DNA of 54,487 nucleotides from Clostridia bacterium (GTDB taxonomy: Bacteria > Bacillota > Clostridia > Oscillospirales > Acutalibacteraceae): assembly GCA_017416765.1 (NCBI GenBank), contig JAFQBE010000038.1, forward strand, positions 1 to 54,487, written 5' to 3'. The translations under genes were made by a program, and so were the position numbers. Shown one piece after another: positions 1 to 7,635 of this stretch. Below the pieces are notes generated by a model, which was not told where the DNA came from, did no database searches, and saw only the letters and a program-made list of their open reading frames with translations. Position 1 is the first letter of the stretch; every line of letters starts with the position of its first letter.

Positions 1-254
1 GTACATTTTTCTCCTTGCCATACGGCAGTATGCCTGCGGAGAATAAATATCCGACTGCACATAAAATATTGTATTTTAGATGTGAAACAGTTTTGAAAGA
101 AAAATTTTTTGTCACAGCAAGGCGAAAAGTTGCAGAAATACAAGGCTATTTCAAGACTTTTCAACGCAGTTGTGGCGGAAAATTTTCTTTCAAAACCATA
201 TTAATTACTGTTTACAAAAGTATACATTTTGAAACAGTAATGGATACTTTTTAA

Positions 255-535
255 AATATCATAAATTCAAGAATATGCCGGCAGCTTGAACGAAGCAGGC
301 TGACGAACACCAAACCTTTACTCATTAATCCGAGCGAAGTTCCGTAGGCGGCAGATTCAGCTTTATAATTCAGATTAATTCTGAGAGCCGTTACGGCAGC
401 AGAACAAAACTCTTTTTGTTCTGTCTGCTTCGCGGATTTGCTTTCGTCAGCCGTAGCGAAGTGTGTCAAACCTAAAAGTTTTTTTGGTTACTTTTGTAAC
501 GCTTGACAAAAGTAACATAACGCATTCTTTTAGGG
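255..535. repeat. Structured intergenic repeat with nested inverted repeats
   Basis: This stretch has no credible gene. It holds nested inverted repeats: GGCTGACGAA near 298 pairs with TTCGTCAGCC near 445; AGCAGAACAAAA near 388 pairs with the TTTTTGTTCTG segment near 412; GTTACTTTTGT near 487 pairs with ACAAAAGTAAC near 507; and ACCTAAAAG near 470 pairs with CTTTTAGGGT near 525. Its first ~50 bases resemble 20459-20506, so it is a member of a dispersed family. It lies just past the end of the membrane-protein gene at 569 on the minus strand and may also act as its terminator (inference). Confidence 0.55.
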
Positions 536-568
536 TCGTCGCCTATGATAATTAAAACAATCGATGTT

Positions 569-1447
569 TCAAAATGTATAGCTCTTACATACGGCTGTTG
601 CGCTGCCGCTGTTATCAAAATTAAGCTCAACAACAGCGGTTGCTTTTGAGCCGTCAATATATTCTGCCGTAAAGGTTATTGTGTCATTAAAGGCTGAAAA
701 CGGCAGATTAATATTTTTTTCAATTGCCTTTTCTGCGTCTTCTGTAATGCTCCAGTAAAATCCTGATTTTTCACAGTCGAAATCCTCTCCTCGGATTGTT
801 ATGCTGTGTCCGTGGTCGGGACTTTTAAATATAGGCTTATGCACATCATAAACCATTTCACCGTATTCCGAAGTGTTGCTTACCGTTACTGATTTTATGT
901 TTTCGCGGTTTTCCAAATTCAGCCTGAATTCATTTACCGAACAGTAAGTAAGATAAAAATTATTCCCCTCACAGGTCATGCTTCTGCCCAAGGAAAAGCC
1001 GTTTTCCTTGCTGTACAGAAAAATTTCATCATTCAACTCTTTTAAGATTTCTGCTTTTTCTTCCTTTGAAAGCGAGCGGGTATCCGTAATTTTCAAATGA
1101 ACTCCGTATGAATACTTCCGGTTGAGTTCAAGTGCCTGAATTGCGGGCTGCGTTTCTGCGGTTTCGTTTTCTGCTGCAGCAATAACAACAAAAGCCTTCA
1201 TAAGTTCAGGCACAAATACCTGCGGCGAAGTTTGGGTGGCAGCATTGCTGTCTGTCTGCGGAGCGGCGAATAAACCTGCACCGAGAATAAGCGCAAAAGC
1301 AAGACAAAGCGCAACAACAATTTTCGGAATGTTTTTTGCTTTTTTTCTTTCGTTTCCTGCGGTAAAAATTTTTACTTTCAGCCGCGTTTTCATATGTATA
1401 TCGGGCTGAATATTATCTATGGCCTGTATAAAATCTTCCCTTTTCAA
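569..1447 (-). CDS. Putative membrane-bound anti-sigma / sigma-coexpressed protein
   Basis: A 292-residue protein with a short basic cytoplasmic N-terminus (about residues 1-40), one hydrophobic segment around residues 43-62 (VVALCLAFALILGAGLFAA), and a long outside region of about 230 residues with no domain I can name. It starts 4 bases inside the end of the ECF sigma factor gene (ATGA overlap), so the two are translated together. A single-pass membrane protein directly coupled to an ECF sigma factor is the standard arrangement for an anti-sigma factor, which would hold the sigma factor at the membrane until an envelope signal arrives. I see no zinc-binding HxxxCxxC anti-sigma motif, so the role rests on gene context and topology only. 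Confidence 0.6.
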   Translation of the reverse strand: MKREDFIQAIDNIQPDIHMKTRLKVKIFTAGNERKKAKNIPKIVVALCLAFALILGAGLFAAPQTDSNAATQTSPQVFVPELMKAFVVIAAAENETAETQPAIQALELNRKYSYGVHLKITDTRSLSKEEKAEILKELNDEIFLYSKENGFSLGRSMTCEGNNFYLTYCSVNEFRLNLENRENIKSVTVSNTSEYGEMVYDVHKPIFKSPDHGHSITIRGEDFDCEKSGFYWSITEDAEKAIEKNINLPFSAFNDTITFTAEYIDGSKATAVVELNFDNSGSATAVCKSYTF

Positions 1448-1929
1448 TTTTTGTAATCCTCCAATTCAAGCCTGAGCATTTCTCTGCCGCGCTGCAACCG
1501 CTTTTTTACGGCTGATTTGCTGATTTTAAGTATAGCTGAAATTTCTTCGGTAGTGCAGCTGCTGTAATAGTAAAGAATTATTACTGCTTTGTATTTCGGC
1601 GGCAACGCAAGGACACAGCGGACAACATCTTCCTGTGTTTCTTTTTCATTCGGTGCGGTAATACTTATTTCGTCTATATTTATGTTTTGCCTGTCGCGCT
1701 TTTTCATTATGTCAAGGCATTTGTTCTGCGTTACGCGTATGAACCAAGCCTTCTCATGCTCTGCATTGTTAAAGCTCTTTTGTGTGAAAAAATATTTTGC
1801 AAATACATCCTGTAAAGCATCTTCGGCGTCACATGCATTGCCAAGGTACAAAAACGCAATTTTATACAGCATACTGCCGTAGCGGTCATATTTTTCTTCA
1901 AATTTTTTTTCGGGTTCCCGTTTTTTCAT
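1444..1929 (-). CDS. RNA polymerase sigma factor, ECF (sigma-70) family
   Basis: A 161-residue protein of typical ECF length. Residues 1-75 form region 2 (YDRYGSMLYKIAFLYLGN, then DAEDALQDVFAKYF, the conserved DAEDxxQ segment that binds core polymerase, and the WFIRVTQNKCLD stretch for -10 recognition). Residues 100-158 form region 4 (LPPKYKAVIILYYYSSCTTEEI followed by the helix-turn-helix ISKSAVKKRLQRGREML). The start is supported by AGGAGGGCAAC directly upstream of the ATG. It overlaps the membrane-protein gene by 4 bases, consistent with sigma/anti-sigma co-expression. A candidate autoregulatory promoter is annotated upstream. Target genes cannot be told from the window. Confidence 0.93.
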   Translation of the reverse strand: MKKREPEKKFEEKYDRYGSMLYKIAFLYLGNACDAEDALQDVFAKYFFTQKSFNNAEHEKAWFIRVTQNKCLDIMKKRDRQNINIDEISITAPNEKETQEDVVRCVLALPPKYKAVIILYYYSSCTTEEISAILKISKSAVKKRLQRGREMLRLELEDYKN

Positions 1930-1951
1930 GTTGCCCTCCTTTCACTTTAAA

Positions 1952-1978
1952 AACGAATGAGATTTTCAGTCGGTGACA
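1952..1978 (-). promoter_or_regulatory. Candidate ECF-type autoregulatory promoter
   Basis: On the minus strand the sequence reads TGTCAC, a 17-base spacer, then CGTT, about 20 bases before the ribosome site of the sigma gene. ECF promoters of Firmicutes commonly pair an AAC/CAC-containing -35 with a CGT-containing -10 at 16-17 bases. Position and spacing fit, but the match is short and could be chance. Confidence 0.35.
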
Positions 1979-2057
1979 ACTTTTTTATTTTTCTTGAAAG
2001 TAATTTGTGTTTGTGATATGATTTTAACAGAAAAAAGTATTGCTTGGCAAATTGCAG

Positions 2058-2179
2058 TTTGTCTGTCTGTTGACAGACAAAAATTATGAATTAGGAATTT
2101 TGAATTAGGAATTGTTGGCGGGACACCCGCACCCGAATATAAATGGGTGTGGGCGAAGCCCACCCTTTAATTCCTAATT
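2058..2179. repeat. Palindromic intergenic repeat (MITE-like)
   Basis: A perfect 10-bp hairpin (TTTGTCTGTC at 2058-2067 with GACAGACAAA at 2072-2081) is followed by two direct copies of GAATTAGGAATT (2088-2099, 2102-2113) and by the inverted copy AATTCCTAATT at 2169-2179. Between them are GC-rich complementary stretches (GGGTGTGGGC and its partners). The flanks being inverted repeats around a structured core resembles small non-autonomous palindromic elements. No open reading frame is present inside. Confidence 0.5.
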
Positions 2180-2233
2180 GGTTCGACAAACTTTATTTTT
2201 CCGAACAAGTTTTATAACAATGGAGTTGAAAAA

Positions 2234-2899
2234 ATGAAATTCAACACGCTGAAAAGTACACTCATACGCGGCAATGTTACCGAAAAAACTCTGCGCGAAT
2301 TCAAAGAAGAGTGCGGAAAGCTTTCGCGTTTTCAATGCTGTCAGCAGCTTTATACCACCGCTGTGCAGATGAAGCCTTCGCACCATATTCAGGCACTTGA
2401 GCTGATTGATTATGCAATGTCTATGTGTGAAGACTGGGCGGAGCTGATGCGCTGCCACCACAATAAAGGTGTAATATACGAAGGTACGGGAAATTGGTTT
2501 GACGCAATGCGCGAATACAAAAAATCGTTCGAGGTTATCCCCGACGATATGAAGCCGAATTATATTTCCGGTCCGTCAATGCATCTGCTGCGTGCTGAAA
2601 TGCATTGCAATAATTTTGAATATACCGATGATTTGCAAAAATATTATGATGAGGCAATTGCAGACGGAACAAATCAGATTATTTTTACAAATCTTTTTTA
2701 TCTGCGCCTTGCCGAGCTGATTATAAGCACACACAACAGCGATGAGCCTGCCTCAGCAAAAGCGTATTCGGAAGTAAAGGCTATGCTGCACCCGCAGTAT
2801 GACGGAATTTACGCAAAAATAAAAGCCAAAGCGTTTTATGACGATGCTGTAGGCGCAACATACGCGGCAAAAAGGTATGTAGAAAACTGGGGAAAATAA
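2234..2899 (+). CDS. TPR-like helical protein of unknown function
   Basis: A 221-residue soluble protein with no signal peptide or membrane segment. Residues 50-110 look like tetratricopeptide helices (AMSMCEDWAELMRCHHNKGV, then IYEGTGNWFDAMREYKKSFE with the G-x-W/Y and A-x-x-x-Y pattern of a TPR), and the rest is also predicted helical and rich in Ala, Tyr and acidic residues. GGAG lies 9 bases before the ATG. It stands alone, with its own terminator hairpin after it. TPR proteins act as protein-binding scaffolds; no partner can be inferred here. The exact function is unknown to me. Confidence 0.7.
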   Translation: MKFNTLKSTLIRGNVTEKTLREFKEECGKLSRFQCCQQLYTTAVQMKPSHHIQALELIDYAMSMCEDWAELMRCHHNKGVIYEGTGNWFDAMREYKKSFEVIPDDMKPNYISGPSMHLLRAEMHCNNFEYTDDLQKYYDEAIADGTNQIIFTNLFYLRLAELIISTHNSDEPASAKAYSEVKAMLHPQYDGIYAKIKAKAFYDDAVGATYAAKRYVENWGK

Positions 2900-2903
2900 A
2901 TTT

Positions 2904-2932
2904 CAGCTTATCTGTCTGCGGCAGATAAGCTG
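2904..2932 (+). terminator. Hairpin terminator after the TPR-like gene
   Basis: Perfect 11-bp stem CAGCTTATCTG / CAGATAAGCTG with a 7-base loop, starting 4 bases after the stop codon. The following T-run is weak (ATTTTG). Confidence 0.7.
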
Positions 2933-2951
2933 ATTTTGTGTAATACAACTC

Positions 2952-2980
2952 TTGACATAAAGCATTATTTTTAATATAAT
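2952..2980 (+). promoter_or_regulatory. Sigma-A promoter of the tRNA-Pro locus
   Basis: Consensus TTGACA at 2952-2957, 17-base spacer, TATAAT at 2975-2980. The expected start is about 2987. The intact tRNA-Pro lies some 330 bases further on, so the transcript would include the palindrome-rich tRNA remnants between 3023 and 3300. Confidence 0.8.
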
Positions 2981-3022
2981 TAAGCGGTTGAAAACAACAA
3001 GAAAAATTCAACATAATAAATA

Positions 3023-3300
3023 TCCGGGTGTAGTGGCTATGACCTTGCCGCCGCCAGTGGCGGAAAAAGGCAAGGGCATCAGCAGGAAGAAATACAGAGC
3101 AATGCGAAGCGCTCCAAGCGAGCAGTGCGACAATATTTCTGACCGATAGCTGGTAGCGCGTCTGCTTTGGGCATTGAGACCGACCGCCGCCGGTGGCGGA
3201 TGCAGGTCGGGCGAAATGGCGTAGCGGTCAAAATTCTGCGAAGCGAAAAGCGAGCAAAGAATTTTGGGTACCGCAAGAGGGCGACCAAAGCGAAACAAAC
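3023..3300 (+). repeat. tRNA-Pro remnants interrupted by palindromic inserts
   Basis: CCGGGTGTAGTGGC (3024-3037) resembles the 5' end of the intact tRNA-Pro, and GGTAGCGCGTCTGCTTTGGG (3152-3171) matches its D-arm and anticodon region with a single change. Around these pieces are compact inverted repeats: TTGCC..CCGCCaGTGGCGG..GGCAA near 3043-3074; AGAAATA..TATTTCT enclosing 3088-3140; GACC..CGCCGCCGGTGGCG..GGTC near 3178-3210; CAAAATTCT..AGAATTTTG near 3230-3267. I read this as one or more degraded tRNA-Pro copies invaded by palindromes. Minus-strand reading frames across it are artefacts of antisense tRNA translation. Confidence 0.65.
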
Positions 3301-3314
3301 ATACAACAAAATAA

Positions 3315-3390
3315 CGGGGTGTAGCGCAGTTGGTAGCGCGCCTGCTTTGGGAGCAGGATGTCGGGGGTTCGAATCCCTCCACTCCGACCA
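3315..3390 (+). tRNA. tRNA-Pro (anticodon TGG)
   Basis: A 76-base tRNA. The acceptor stem is CGGGGTG paired with CACTCCG (one G-U), followed by discriminator A and an encoded CCA. The anticodon stem CCTGC/GCAGG holds the loop TTTGGGA, giving anticodon TGG, which reads proline CCN codons. The T-arm has GGGGGTTCGAATCCCTC. A terminator follows at once. Confidence 0.96.
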
Positions 3391-3393
3391 CCT

Positions 3394-3430
3394 AAGTACA
3401 ATGGTTTTAATACAACTGTTGTACTTTTTT
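3394..3430 (+). terminator. Terminator of tRNA-Pro
   Basis: AAGTACAA (3394-3401) pairs with TTGTACTT (3419-3426), followed by TTTTA; it sits 4 bases after the tRNA CCA end. Confidence 0.75.
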
Positions 3431-3529
3431 ATTGTCAAAAATTTAAACCCTACAGGTAAATTCGCGAAAAAAACAAGTTATATGCTGAAACTCTTATTTA
3501 CATATTCCGCGTTGTTTCGACAAATGGTA

Positions 3530-3558
3530 TTTACTTCTATTGCTAAGAAGTATATAAT
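3530..3558 (+). promoter_or_regulatory. Promoter of the DUF4230 operon
   Basis: TTTACT at 3530-3535, a 17-base spacer and a consensus TATAAT at 3553-3558, about 40 bases before the first gene of the AT-rich three-gene block. Confidence 0.6.
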
Positions 3559-3601
3559 ATAGTGGTGTATCGTAGAATGTGTAATTCTTTGTAAGAAAGG
3601 A

Positions 3602-4192
3602 ATGATTCTTATCAAAAAGAAATTGCTTGAGCTTTCTCCGTTAATCGTAGCGGTAGTTATTATCGCAACTATAATAGGACTTTTTTCAATTGGTGCTTTC
3701 AGTAAGCCAGAAGAAACTCTAATAACATCTTCCACCATAAAAGAAGTTATTCAAACAGCTAAACTTTCAACAGCAAAATATGTACAACATGGAATTGCAA
3801 AAGCACATATAGACGGAAAAAGTGACGGATATGTATTGTACTATGCAATCGTTAAGCCTCAAGTAGACATTGCTGAAATTACATATGATATTAACCATGA
3901 AAATCAAGAAGTGATTGTAATAATTCCTGATAAGTTCACTTTTGATGTTGAACTTTTAGAAGACGTAAATCATAAATTTTACTACTATCCAAAAGACCAG
4001 TCTGATTGGACAGGCAAAGATACATCTTACATTTGTAAAACAGATGCTAAACAAAAAGCCGAAGCAAATACAGAACTTACTGAAAAGGCACATGAAAGTT
4101 TAATCAATACAATTGAAACATTATTAGAACCGTTACTTAGTGAGTCTGGATATACACTTTCCTTTGAAAAAAGTGCTAATTTGGAGGTGTAA
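3602..4192 (+). CDS. DUF4230 domain membrane-anchored protein (first of two)
   Basis: A 196-residue protein with one N-terminal membrane anchor (about residues 12-33, LIVAVVIIATIIGLFSIGAF) and an outside domain that I recognise as DUF4230, a family of unknown function. The domain runs from the SSTIKEVIQTAKLSTAKY helix through the strand-rich centre (VIVIIPDKFTFDVEL) to the C-terminal helix with TLLEPLLSESGYTLSFE. The AAAGG ribosome site lies only one base before the ATG at 3602, so translation may begin at a nearby non-ATG codon; the start is uncertain by a few residues. It is the first gene of a tight three-gene, visibly AT-rich block next to tRNA-Pro, suggestive of acquired DNA (inference). 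Confidence 0.75.
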   Translation: MILIKKKLLELSPLIVAVVIIATIIGLFSIGAFSKPEETLITSSTIKEVIQTAKLSTAKYVQHGIAKAHIDGKSDGYVLYYAIVKPQVDIAEITYDINHENQEVIVIIPDKFTFDVELLEDVNHKFYYYPKDQSDWTGKDTSYICKTDAKQKAEANTELTEKAHESLINTIETLLEPLLSESGYTLSFEKSANLEV

Positions 4193-4195
4193 ACT

Positions 4196-4897
4196 TTGGA
4201 AGAAATTCAAAACAATGTTATTGAGCATAACGATACAGAAGTAAAAAACCAAAAGAAAAAACTCAATCCATTTGTTAGGAATTTGCTAATTTCTTGTGGA
4301 TTGTTGGCAATTACTGCTATTACACTGATTGCTTGGTTTAATTTTAGACCCGATAACAAAAAAGTAAATCATAACTTGTTTAATATTGAGATGATAAGTG
4401 AATTAACAACTATAGAGTGTCGTTATCACAATGTTGCTGTTTGTGATAATAAAGGCAATTTATTGAGCGTGGGAAAACAATATGTTTGGTTTGAATATGA
4501 TGTTATTGTCAGTGTCGGAATCGATGTGAATGAGGTTATAATCGAAGAACCAACATCTAATGGTGTAGTGAAAGTTTATTTACCACCAGCAAAAATTCTT
4601 GGCGCAAAAGAAGATGAATCAACCATTTCTAAACCAGTCTGTGAACTCGGTGCATTCACAGAACTCACAGCAGATGAAGAAAGACAAATTATCAACGATG
4701 GAATACAAAAACTCAAAAACGATGCCAAAACCCAAGAAATCATATACCAAGCATATGTTAGTGCGAAAGACATTATAGAGCAATATGTGGTCAATATGGG
4801 TAAATTAGTTGGTGAGGATTATACTGTTGAGTGGATAAAAGTCCCTGAGAAAACACCAACGATAACTACCGAGCCAACAAGTTCTATCACAGAATAA
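4196..4897 (+). CDS. DUF4230 domain membrane-anchored protein (second of two)
   Basis: A 233-residue single-pass membrane protein: a basic cytoplasmic head (residues 1-28), a membrane segment at about 30-50 (LLISCGLLAITAITLIAWF) and an outside DUF4230 domain (ELTTIECRYHNVAV early; GVVKVYLPPAKILG in the middle; the helical YVSAKDIIEQYVVNMGKLV near the end), then a short Thr/Ser/Pro-rich tail. It starts with TTG at 4196, supported by GGAGGT at 4183-4188, and lies 3 bases after the previous stop. It is related to, but not a close copy of, the preceding gene; the two may form a hetero-oligomer on the outer membrane face (inference). Function unknown. Confidence 0.78.
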   Translation: MEEIQNNVIEHNDTEVKNQKKKLNPFVRNLLISCGLLAITAITLIAWFNFRPDNKKVNHNLFNIEMISELTTIECRYHNVAVCDNKGNLLSVGKQYVWFEYDVIVSVGIDVNEVIIEEPTSNGVVKVYLPPAKILGAKEDESTISKPVCELGAFTELTADEERQIINDGIQKLKNDAKTQEIIYQAYVSAKDIIEQYVVNMGKLVGEDYTVEWIKVPEKTPTITTEPTSSITE

Positions 4898-4919
4898 GCT
4901 TGTTAGAAGGAGATAAAAA

Positions 4920-5120
4920 ATGAGAAGAATATGTTTGTTATTCCTTGTTTTAATATTTTTACTTAGTTTAGTTGCTTGTAAATCTGAAACTGTTACACTT
5001 CATTGTGACAGGGAAAATTGTGATAACACAGTTGAGGTTAAAGTTGAAAAAGACAATGTTCCAGACGAGAGTTGGATAATTTTCTGTCAAGACTGTGCAG
5101 ACAATGTTTTAGATGATTAA
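4920..5120 (+). CDS. Small lipoprotein with two cysteine pairs
   Basis: A 66-residue protein with a lipoprotein signal peptide and lipobox LVAC (Cys at about residue 20). The mature part of about 46 residues carries two Cys pairs, HCDRENCDN and FCQDCADN, arranged like a small zinc ribbon or a pair of disulfides. GAAGGAG precedes the ATG by 7 bases. It ends the DUF4230 block and is likely co-transcribed, so it may work with those proteins at the outer membrane face (inference). I do not recognise the family. Confidence 0.7.
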   Translation: MRRICLLFLVLIFLLSLVACKSETVTLHCDRENCDNTVEVKVEKDNVPDESWIIFCQDCADNVLDD

Positions 5121-5266
5121 ATTTTATTAGTCAATATAGTAATTGAGTTGCAATCTACTAAAACTATTTGCAACCTACCCTTATTTTGTATCAAAGGTAG
5201 AGTAGTTAGACACGGGAAAGGCTGATGAGAAATCGGTCTTTCTTTTTTGCTACAATCTGCTGCAAC

Positions 5267-5299
5267 AAAGACCATGACTTGTTTTAAGCCATGGTCTTT
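5267..5299. terminator. Bidirectional terminator
   Basis: AAAGACCATG (5267-5276) pairs perfectly with CATGGTCTTT (5290-5299). It separates the plus-strand DUF4230/lipoprotein block from the minus-strand rhamnosidase; both genes run towards it. Between 5121 and 5266 I see no gene. Confidence 0.7.
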
Positions 5300-5307
5300 T
5301 ATGTTGC

Positions 5308-7410
5308 TTATTTTGTAAATTCGTATGTACCTTTTTCAACAATAGTATCGGTATTGCCGAAAATTATTCTTGCGGTTTTCGGTACTGTTACGGTGAGCTT
5401 ATTTTCGTTTATTTCAACGCTTATTTCTTTGTGCGTTGCTTTTATCCAACTGAGTGCGGATACGGCTTTGGGAGCAATGGTTATGCCGTTTTCATCAATA
5501 CATATGCCTGCTATGTGGCGGTAGAACCAGTAATCTACCTCACTGAACATATGGTGGTTGAGCGAATTATCCATTTCCCAGTTTTCGCAAAGTGCGGTCA
5601 TACCCCAGTTAATCCAGTAAGCGTAGCTCGGCATGGTGGGGTTGGTTACCATTTTGTAAAGCACATCGTTGTAGCCGTTTTCCGCAAGGGCGGTAAAGAT
5701 GTATTTGGTGCCGAGTATGCCGCAGTCAATGTGGAAATCCTTGTCTTCAACAAGCTTTGCAAGCTTCTGTGCCATTCCGGGAATTTCGTCAGGGTTGTAC
5801 ATCTGCTGATAAATACCGCAGGCGATGAAGGTCTGGCTCTTTTCAAGCTCGGTATCGCCGAGGAATTTGCTGCGGTATGCCTGTTTTATGTTTTCAGCAA
5901 GCTGTTCGTAAGTCGTCGGGTCTTCGCCCATAAGCTTTGCACATTCTGCCATAGTTCGTGCAAACTGTGCGTAGTAGGCAGTGTCAGTTACCGTGTTCGG
6001 ACATTCTTTTATGACATCATCGGGCGGACACCAATCGCCAAGACCGTAGCCGACAATATAATCCTCCTGCATTGAGTTCATGTGACCCATATATTTTTTC
6101 ATGTTTTCCCACATATCGGCAATGATGCTGCTGTCGCCCGTGTTCTGATAAACCTGCCAGGGAATGAGAATCAGCGCCGCGTCCCATGCAGGTCCGTCGC
6201 CCCATCTGAAGCCCCAGCCGCCCGTGGGTACAATACAGGGAACTGTGCCGTCGGCGCGCTGAACATCCTTGAAATCGCGCAGCCATTTTCTGTATGCCTT
6301 TGTCATGTCAAAGTTCATCAGTGCCTGCTGTGCGGAAATCTGTGCGTCACCAGTCCAGCCGTTCTGTTCACGCGCAGGGCAGTCTGTAGGTATGCCCATG
6401 AAGTTGGAAAGTGTTGCCTGACGCGTTGCGGAATGAATTTTGTTGAGCATATCGCAGGAGCATTCAAATGTGCCGACGGTCTGCAAATCTGTGTGAACAA
6501 CGCAGCCCGTAAGCTCAAAACCTTCGGGTGCATTTTCTACACGCACATACTGAAAACCGTGGTAAACAAAGCGCGGCTGCCATTCTTCAACACCCTCACC
6601 CTTCATTATGTAGTAGTCGGTGTGGTGCTGCTCCCATGTGAAGGAGTTGATATTTGTGTTTTCAATATCAAGCCCGTATTTTTTGAGCTGTTCGGCGTAT
6701 GTTATGCAGATTTCAGTTCCGCGTTTGCCGCTTGCTTTTATTCTGACCCAGCCCGAAAAATTCTCGCCGAAATCGTATACACCGTTGCCAAGGTGCTTTG
6801 CAGGCAGGGTGCGTACTATTCTTATCGGTGTCCAGTCAACGGGTTCGAGTATACCGCCGGGTGTACGGCAGACTATGGCATTCTGCCAGCCGCTGTCGTC
6901 AAAGCCGTTTTTGTTCCAGCCGGGCTGCTCAAGTGTTGCATCATAGGTTTCACCTTCGCGGACATGGTTGTATGTTACAGGTCCGTGGTCAAGCTTCCAG
7001 CTGCTGTTTGTAACAAAGGTTTCCGTTGTGCCGTCGGTATATTCAACATCAAGCTGCATAATCAGCTTGGGATAATGCCGCCATGTTGCTTTTTCATAGT
7101 CCCATGTTTTGCCTATATCGTTATACCAGCCGTTGCCCACAAATGCACCGAGTGTATTTGTGCCGACTGCTAAAAGCGCAGTTACATCATAGGTCTGATA
7201 CAGTATGCGTGCGTCAAATCTTGTCAGAGGGGTGGTAAGCACATCGTCGGTAACATTTTCGCCGTTTACGGTGATTTCGCCCATACCGAGTGCCGATACG
7301 CACATTACAGCCCTTGCAATTTTATTTTTTAGCTCAATCTCTTTTCTGAAAAGCAGACTGCCGTTAAGTCTTTCCTTGTGAAGAGCTATCCATTTTGCAT
7401 TTTCAAACAT
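5308..7410 (-). CDS. Alpha-L-rhamnosidase, GH78 family
   Basis: About 700 residues. The N-terminal third has the jelly-roll rhamnosidase N domains (FRKEIELKNKIARAVM, then LTTPLTRFDARILYQTYDVT and GAFVGNGWYND). The (alpha/alpha)6 catalytic barrel begins near residue 320; TDCPAREQNGWTGDAQ corresponds to the GH78 signature that carries acidic catalytic residues, and the C-terminal barrel has SYAYWINWGMTALCENWE and LNHHMFSEVDYWFYRHIAGI. A short beta C-terminal domain follows. There is no signal peptide, so the enzyme is probably cytoplasmic and removes terminal L-rhamnose from imported glycosides or plant oligosaccharides. I prefer the ATG at 7410 over the GTG at 7419 because of its better-spaced ribosome site. 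It is a monocistronic unit with its own promoter. Confidence 0.9.
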   Translation of the reverse strand: MFENAKWIALHKERLNGSLLFRKEIELKNKIARAVMCVSALGMGEITVNGENVTDDVLTTPLTRFDARILYQTYDVTALLAVGTNTLGAFVGNGWYNDIGKTWDYEKATWRHYPKLIMQLDVEYTDGTTETFVTNSSWKLDHGPVTYNHVREGETYDATLEQPGWNKNGFDDSGWQNAIVCRTPGGILEPVDWTPIRIVRTLPAKHLGNGVYDFGENFSGWVRIKASGKRGTEICITYAEQLKKYGLDIENTNINSFTWEQHHTDYYIMKGEGVEEWQPRFVYHGFQYVRVENAPEGFELTGCVVHTDLQTVGTFECSCDMLNKIHSATRQATLSNFMGIPTDCPAREQNGWTGDAQISAQQALMNFDMTKAYRKWLRDFKDVQRADGTVPCIVPTGGWGFRWGDGPAWDAALILIPWQVYQNTGDSSIIADMWENMKKYMGHMNSMQEDYIVGYGLGDWCPPDDVIKECPNTVTDTAYYAQFARTMAECAKLMGEDPTTYEQLAENIKQAYRSKFLGDTELEKSQTFIACGIYQQMYNPDEIPGMAQKLAKLVEDKDFHIDCGILGTKYIFTALAENGYNDVLYKMVTNPTMPSYAYWINWGMTALCENWEMDNSLNHHMFSEVDYWFYRHIAGICIDENGITIAPKAVSALSWIKATHKEISVEINENKLTVTVPKTARIIFGNTDTIVEKGTYEFTK

Positions 7411-7448
7411 TGATGTCACTCACTTTCTATTGTATTAAGTATATATAA

Positions 7449-7477
7449 ATTAAAGCATAATAATAATTTTCCGTCAA
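7449..7477 (-). promoter_or_regulatory. Promoter of the rhamnosidase gene
   Basis: On the minus strand: TTGACG, 17-base spacer, TTTAAT, about 40 bases upstream of the ATG. Confidence 0.55.
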
Positions 7478-7525
7478 CAGTTTAGCGTTGAGTTTCCGCA
7501 AATAAAGGTACTATTATAAGATTGA

Positions 7526-7553
7526 TTTAACAAAACTTAAACAATTCTCTAAT
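7526..7553 (+). promoter_or_regulatory. Direct-repeat operator/promoter matching that of the two-component system
   Basis: TTAAC at 7527 and TAAAC at 7538 are half-sites 11 bases apart, followed by a -10 TCTAAT exactly 21 bases after the first half-site. The same architecture with the same distances appears at 8392-8418 before the response-regulator gene. OmpR/PhoB-type regulators bind direct repeats with this spacing overlapping a poor -35, so both sites are probably bound by the adjacent regulator (inference). Confidence 0.6.
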
Positions 7554-7635
7554 TTTTCAAAAACAACCGTGCGGTAAACTAAAGCCACAACGAAAGAAAA
7601 CAACATAAAACAGCAATGAAAGAGGTAAATGAAAA

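Noticed and set aside
15-254. 79-codon frame at the window start
   Set aside because: No ribosome site and composition like non-coding DNA; nothing recognisable.
3008-3438. Minus-strand open frames across tRNA-Pro, with WSEWRDSNPRHPAPKAG-like translation
   Set aside because: This is the well-known artefact of translating the antisense of a tRNA; it has no ribosome site or family.
6082-7173. 363-codon plus-strand frame opposite the rhamnosidase
   Set aside because: A Cys-rich shadow of the minus-strand GH78 gene, whose own translation matches a family along its whole length.
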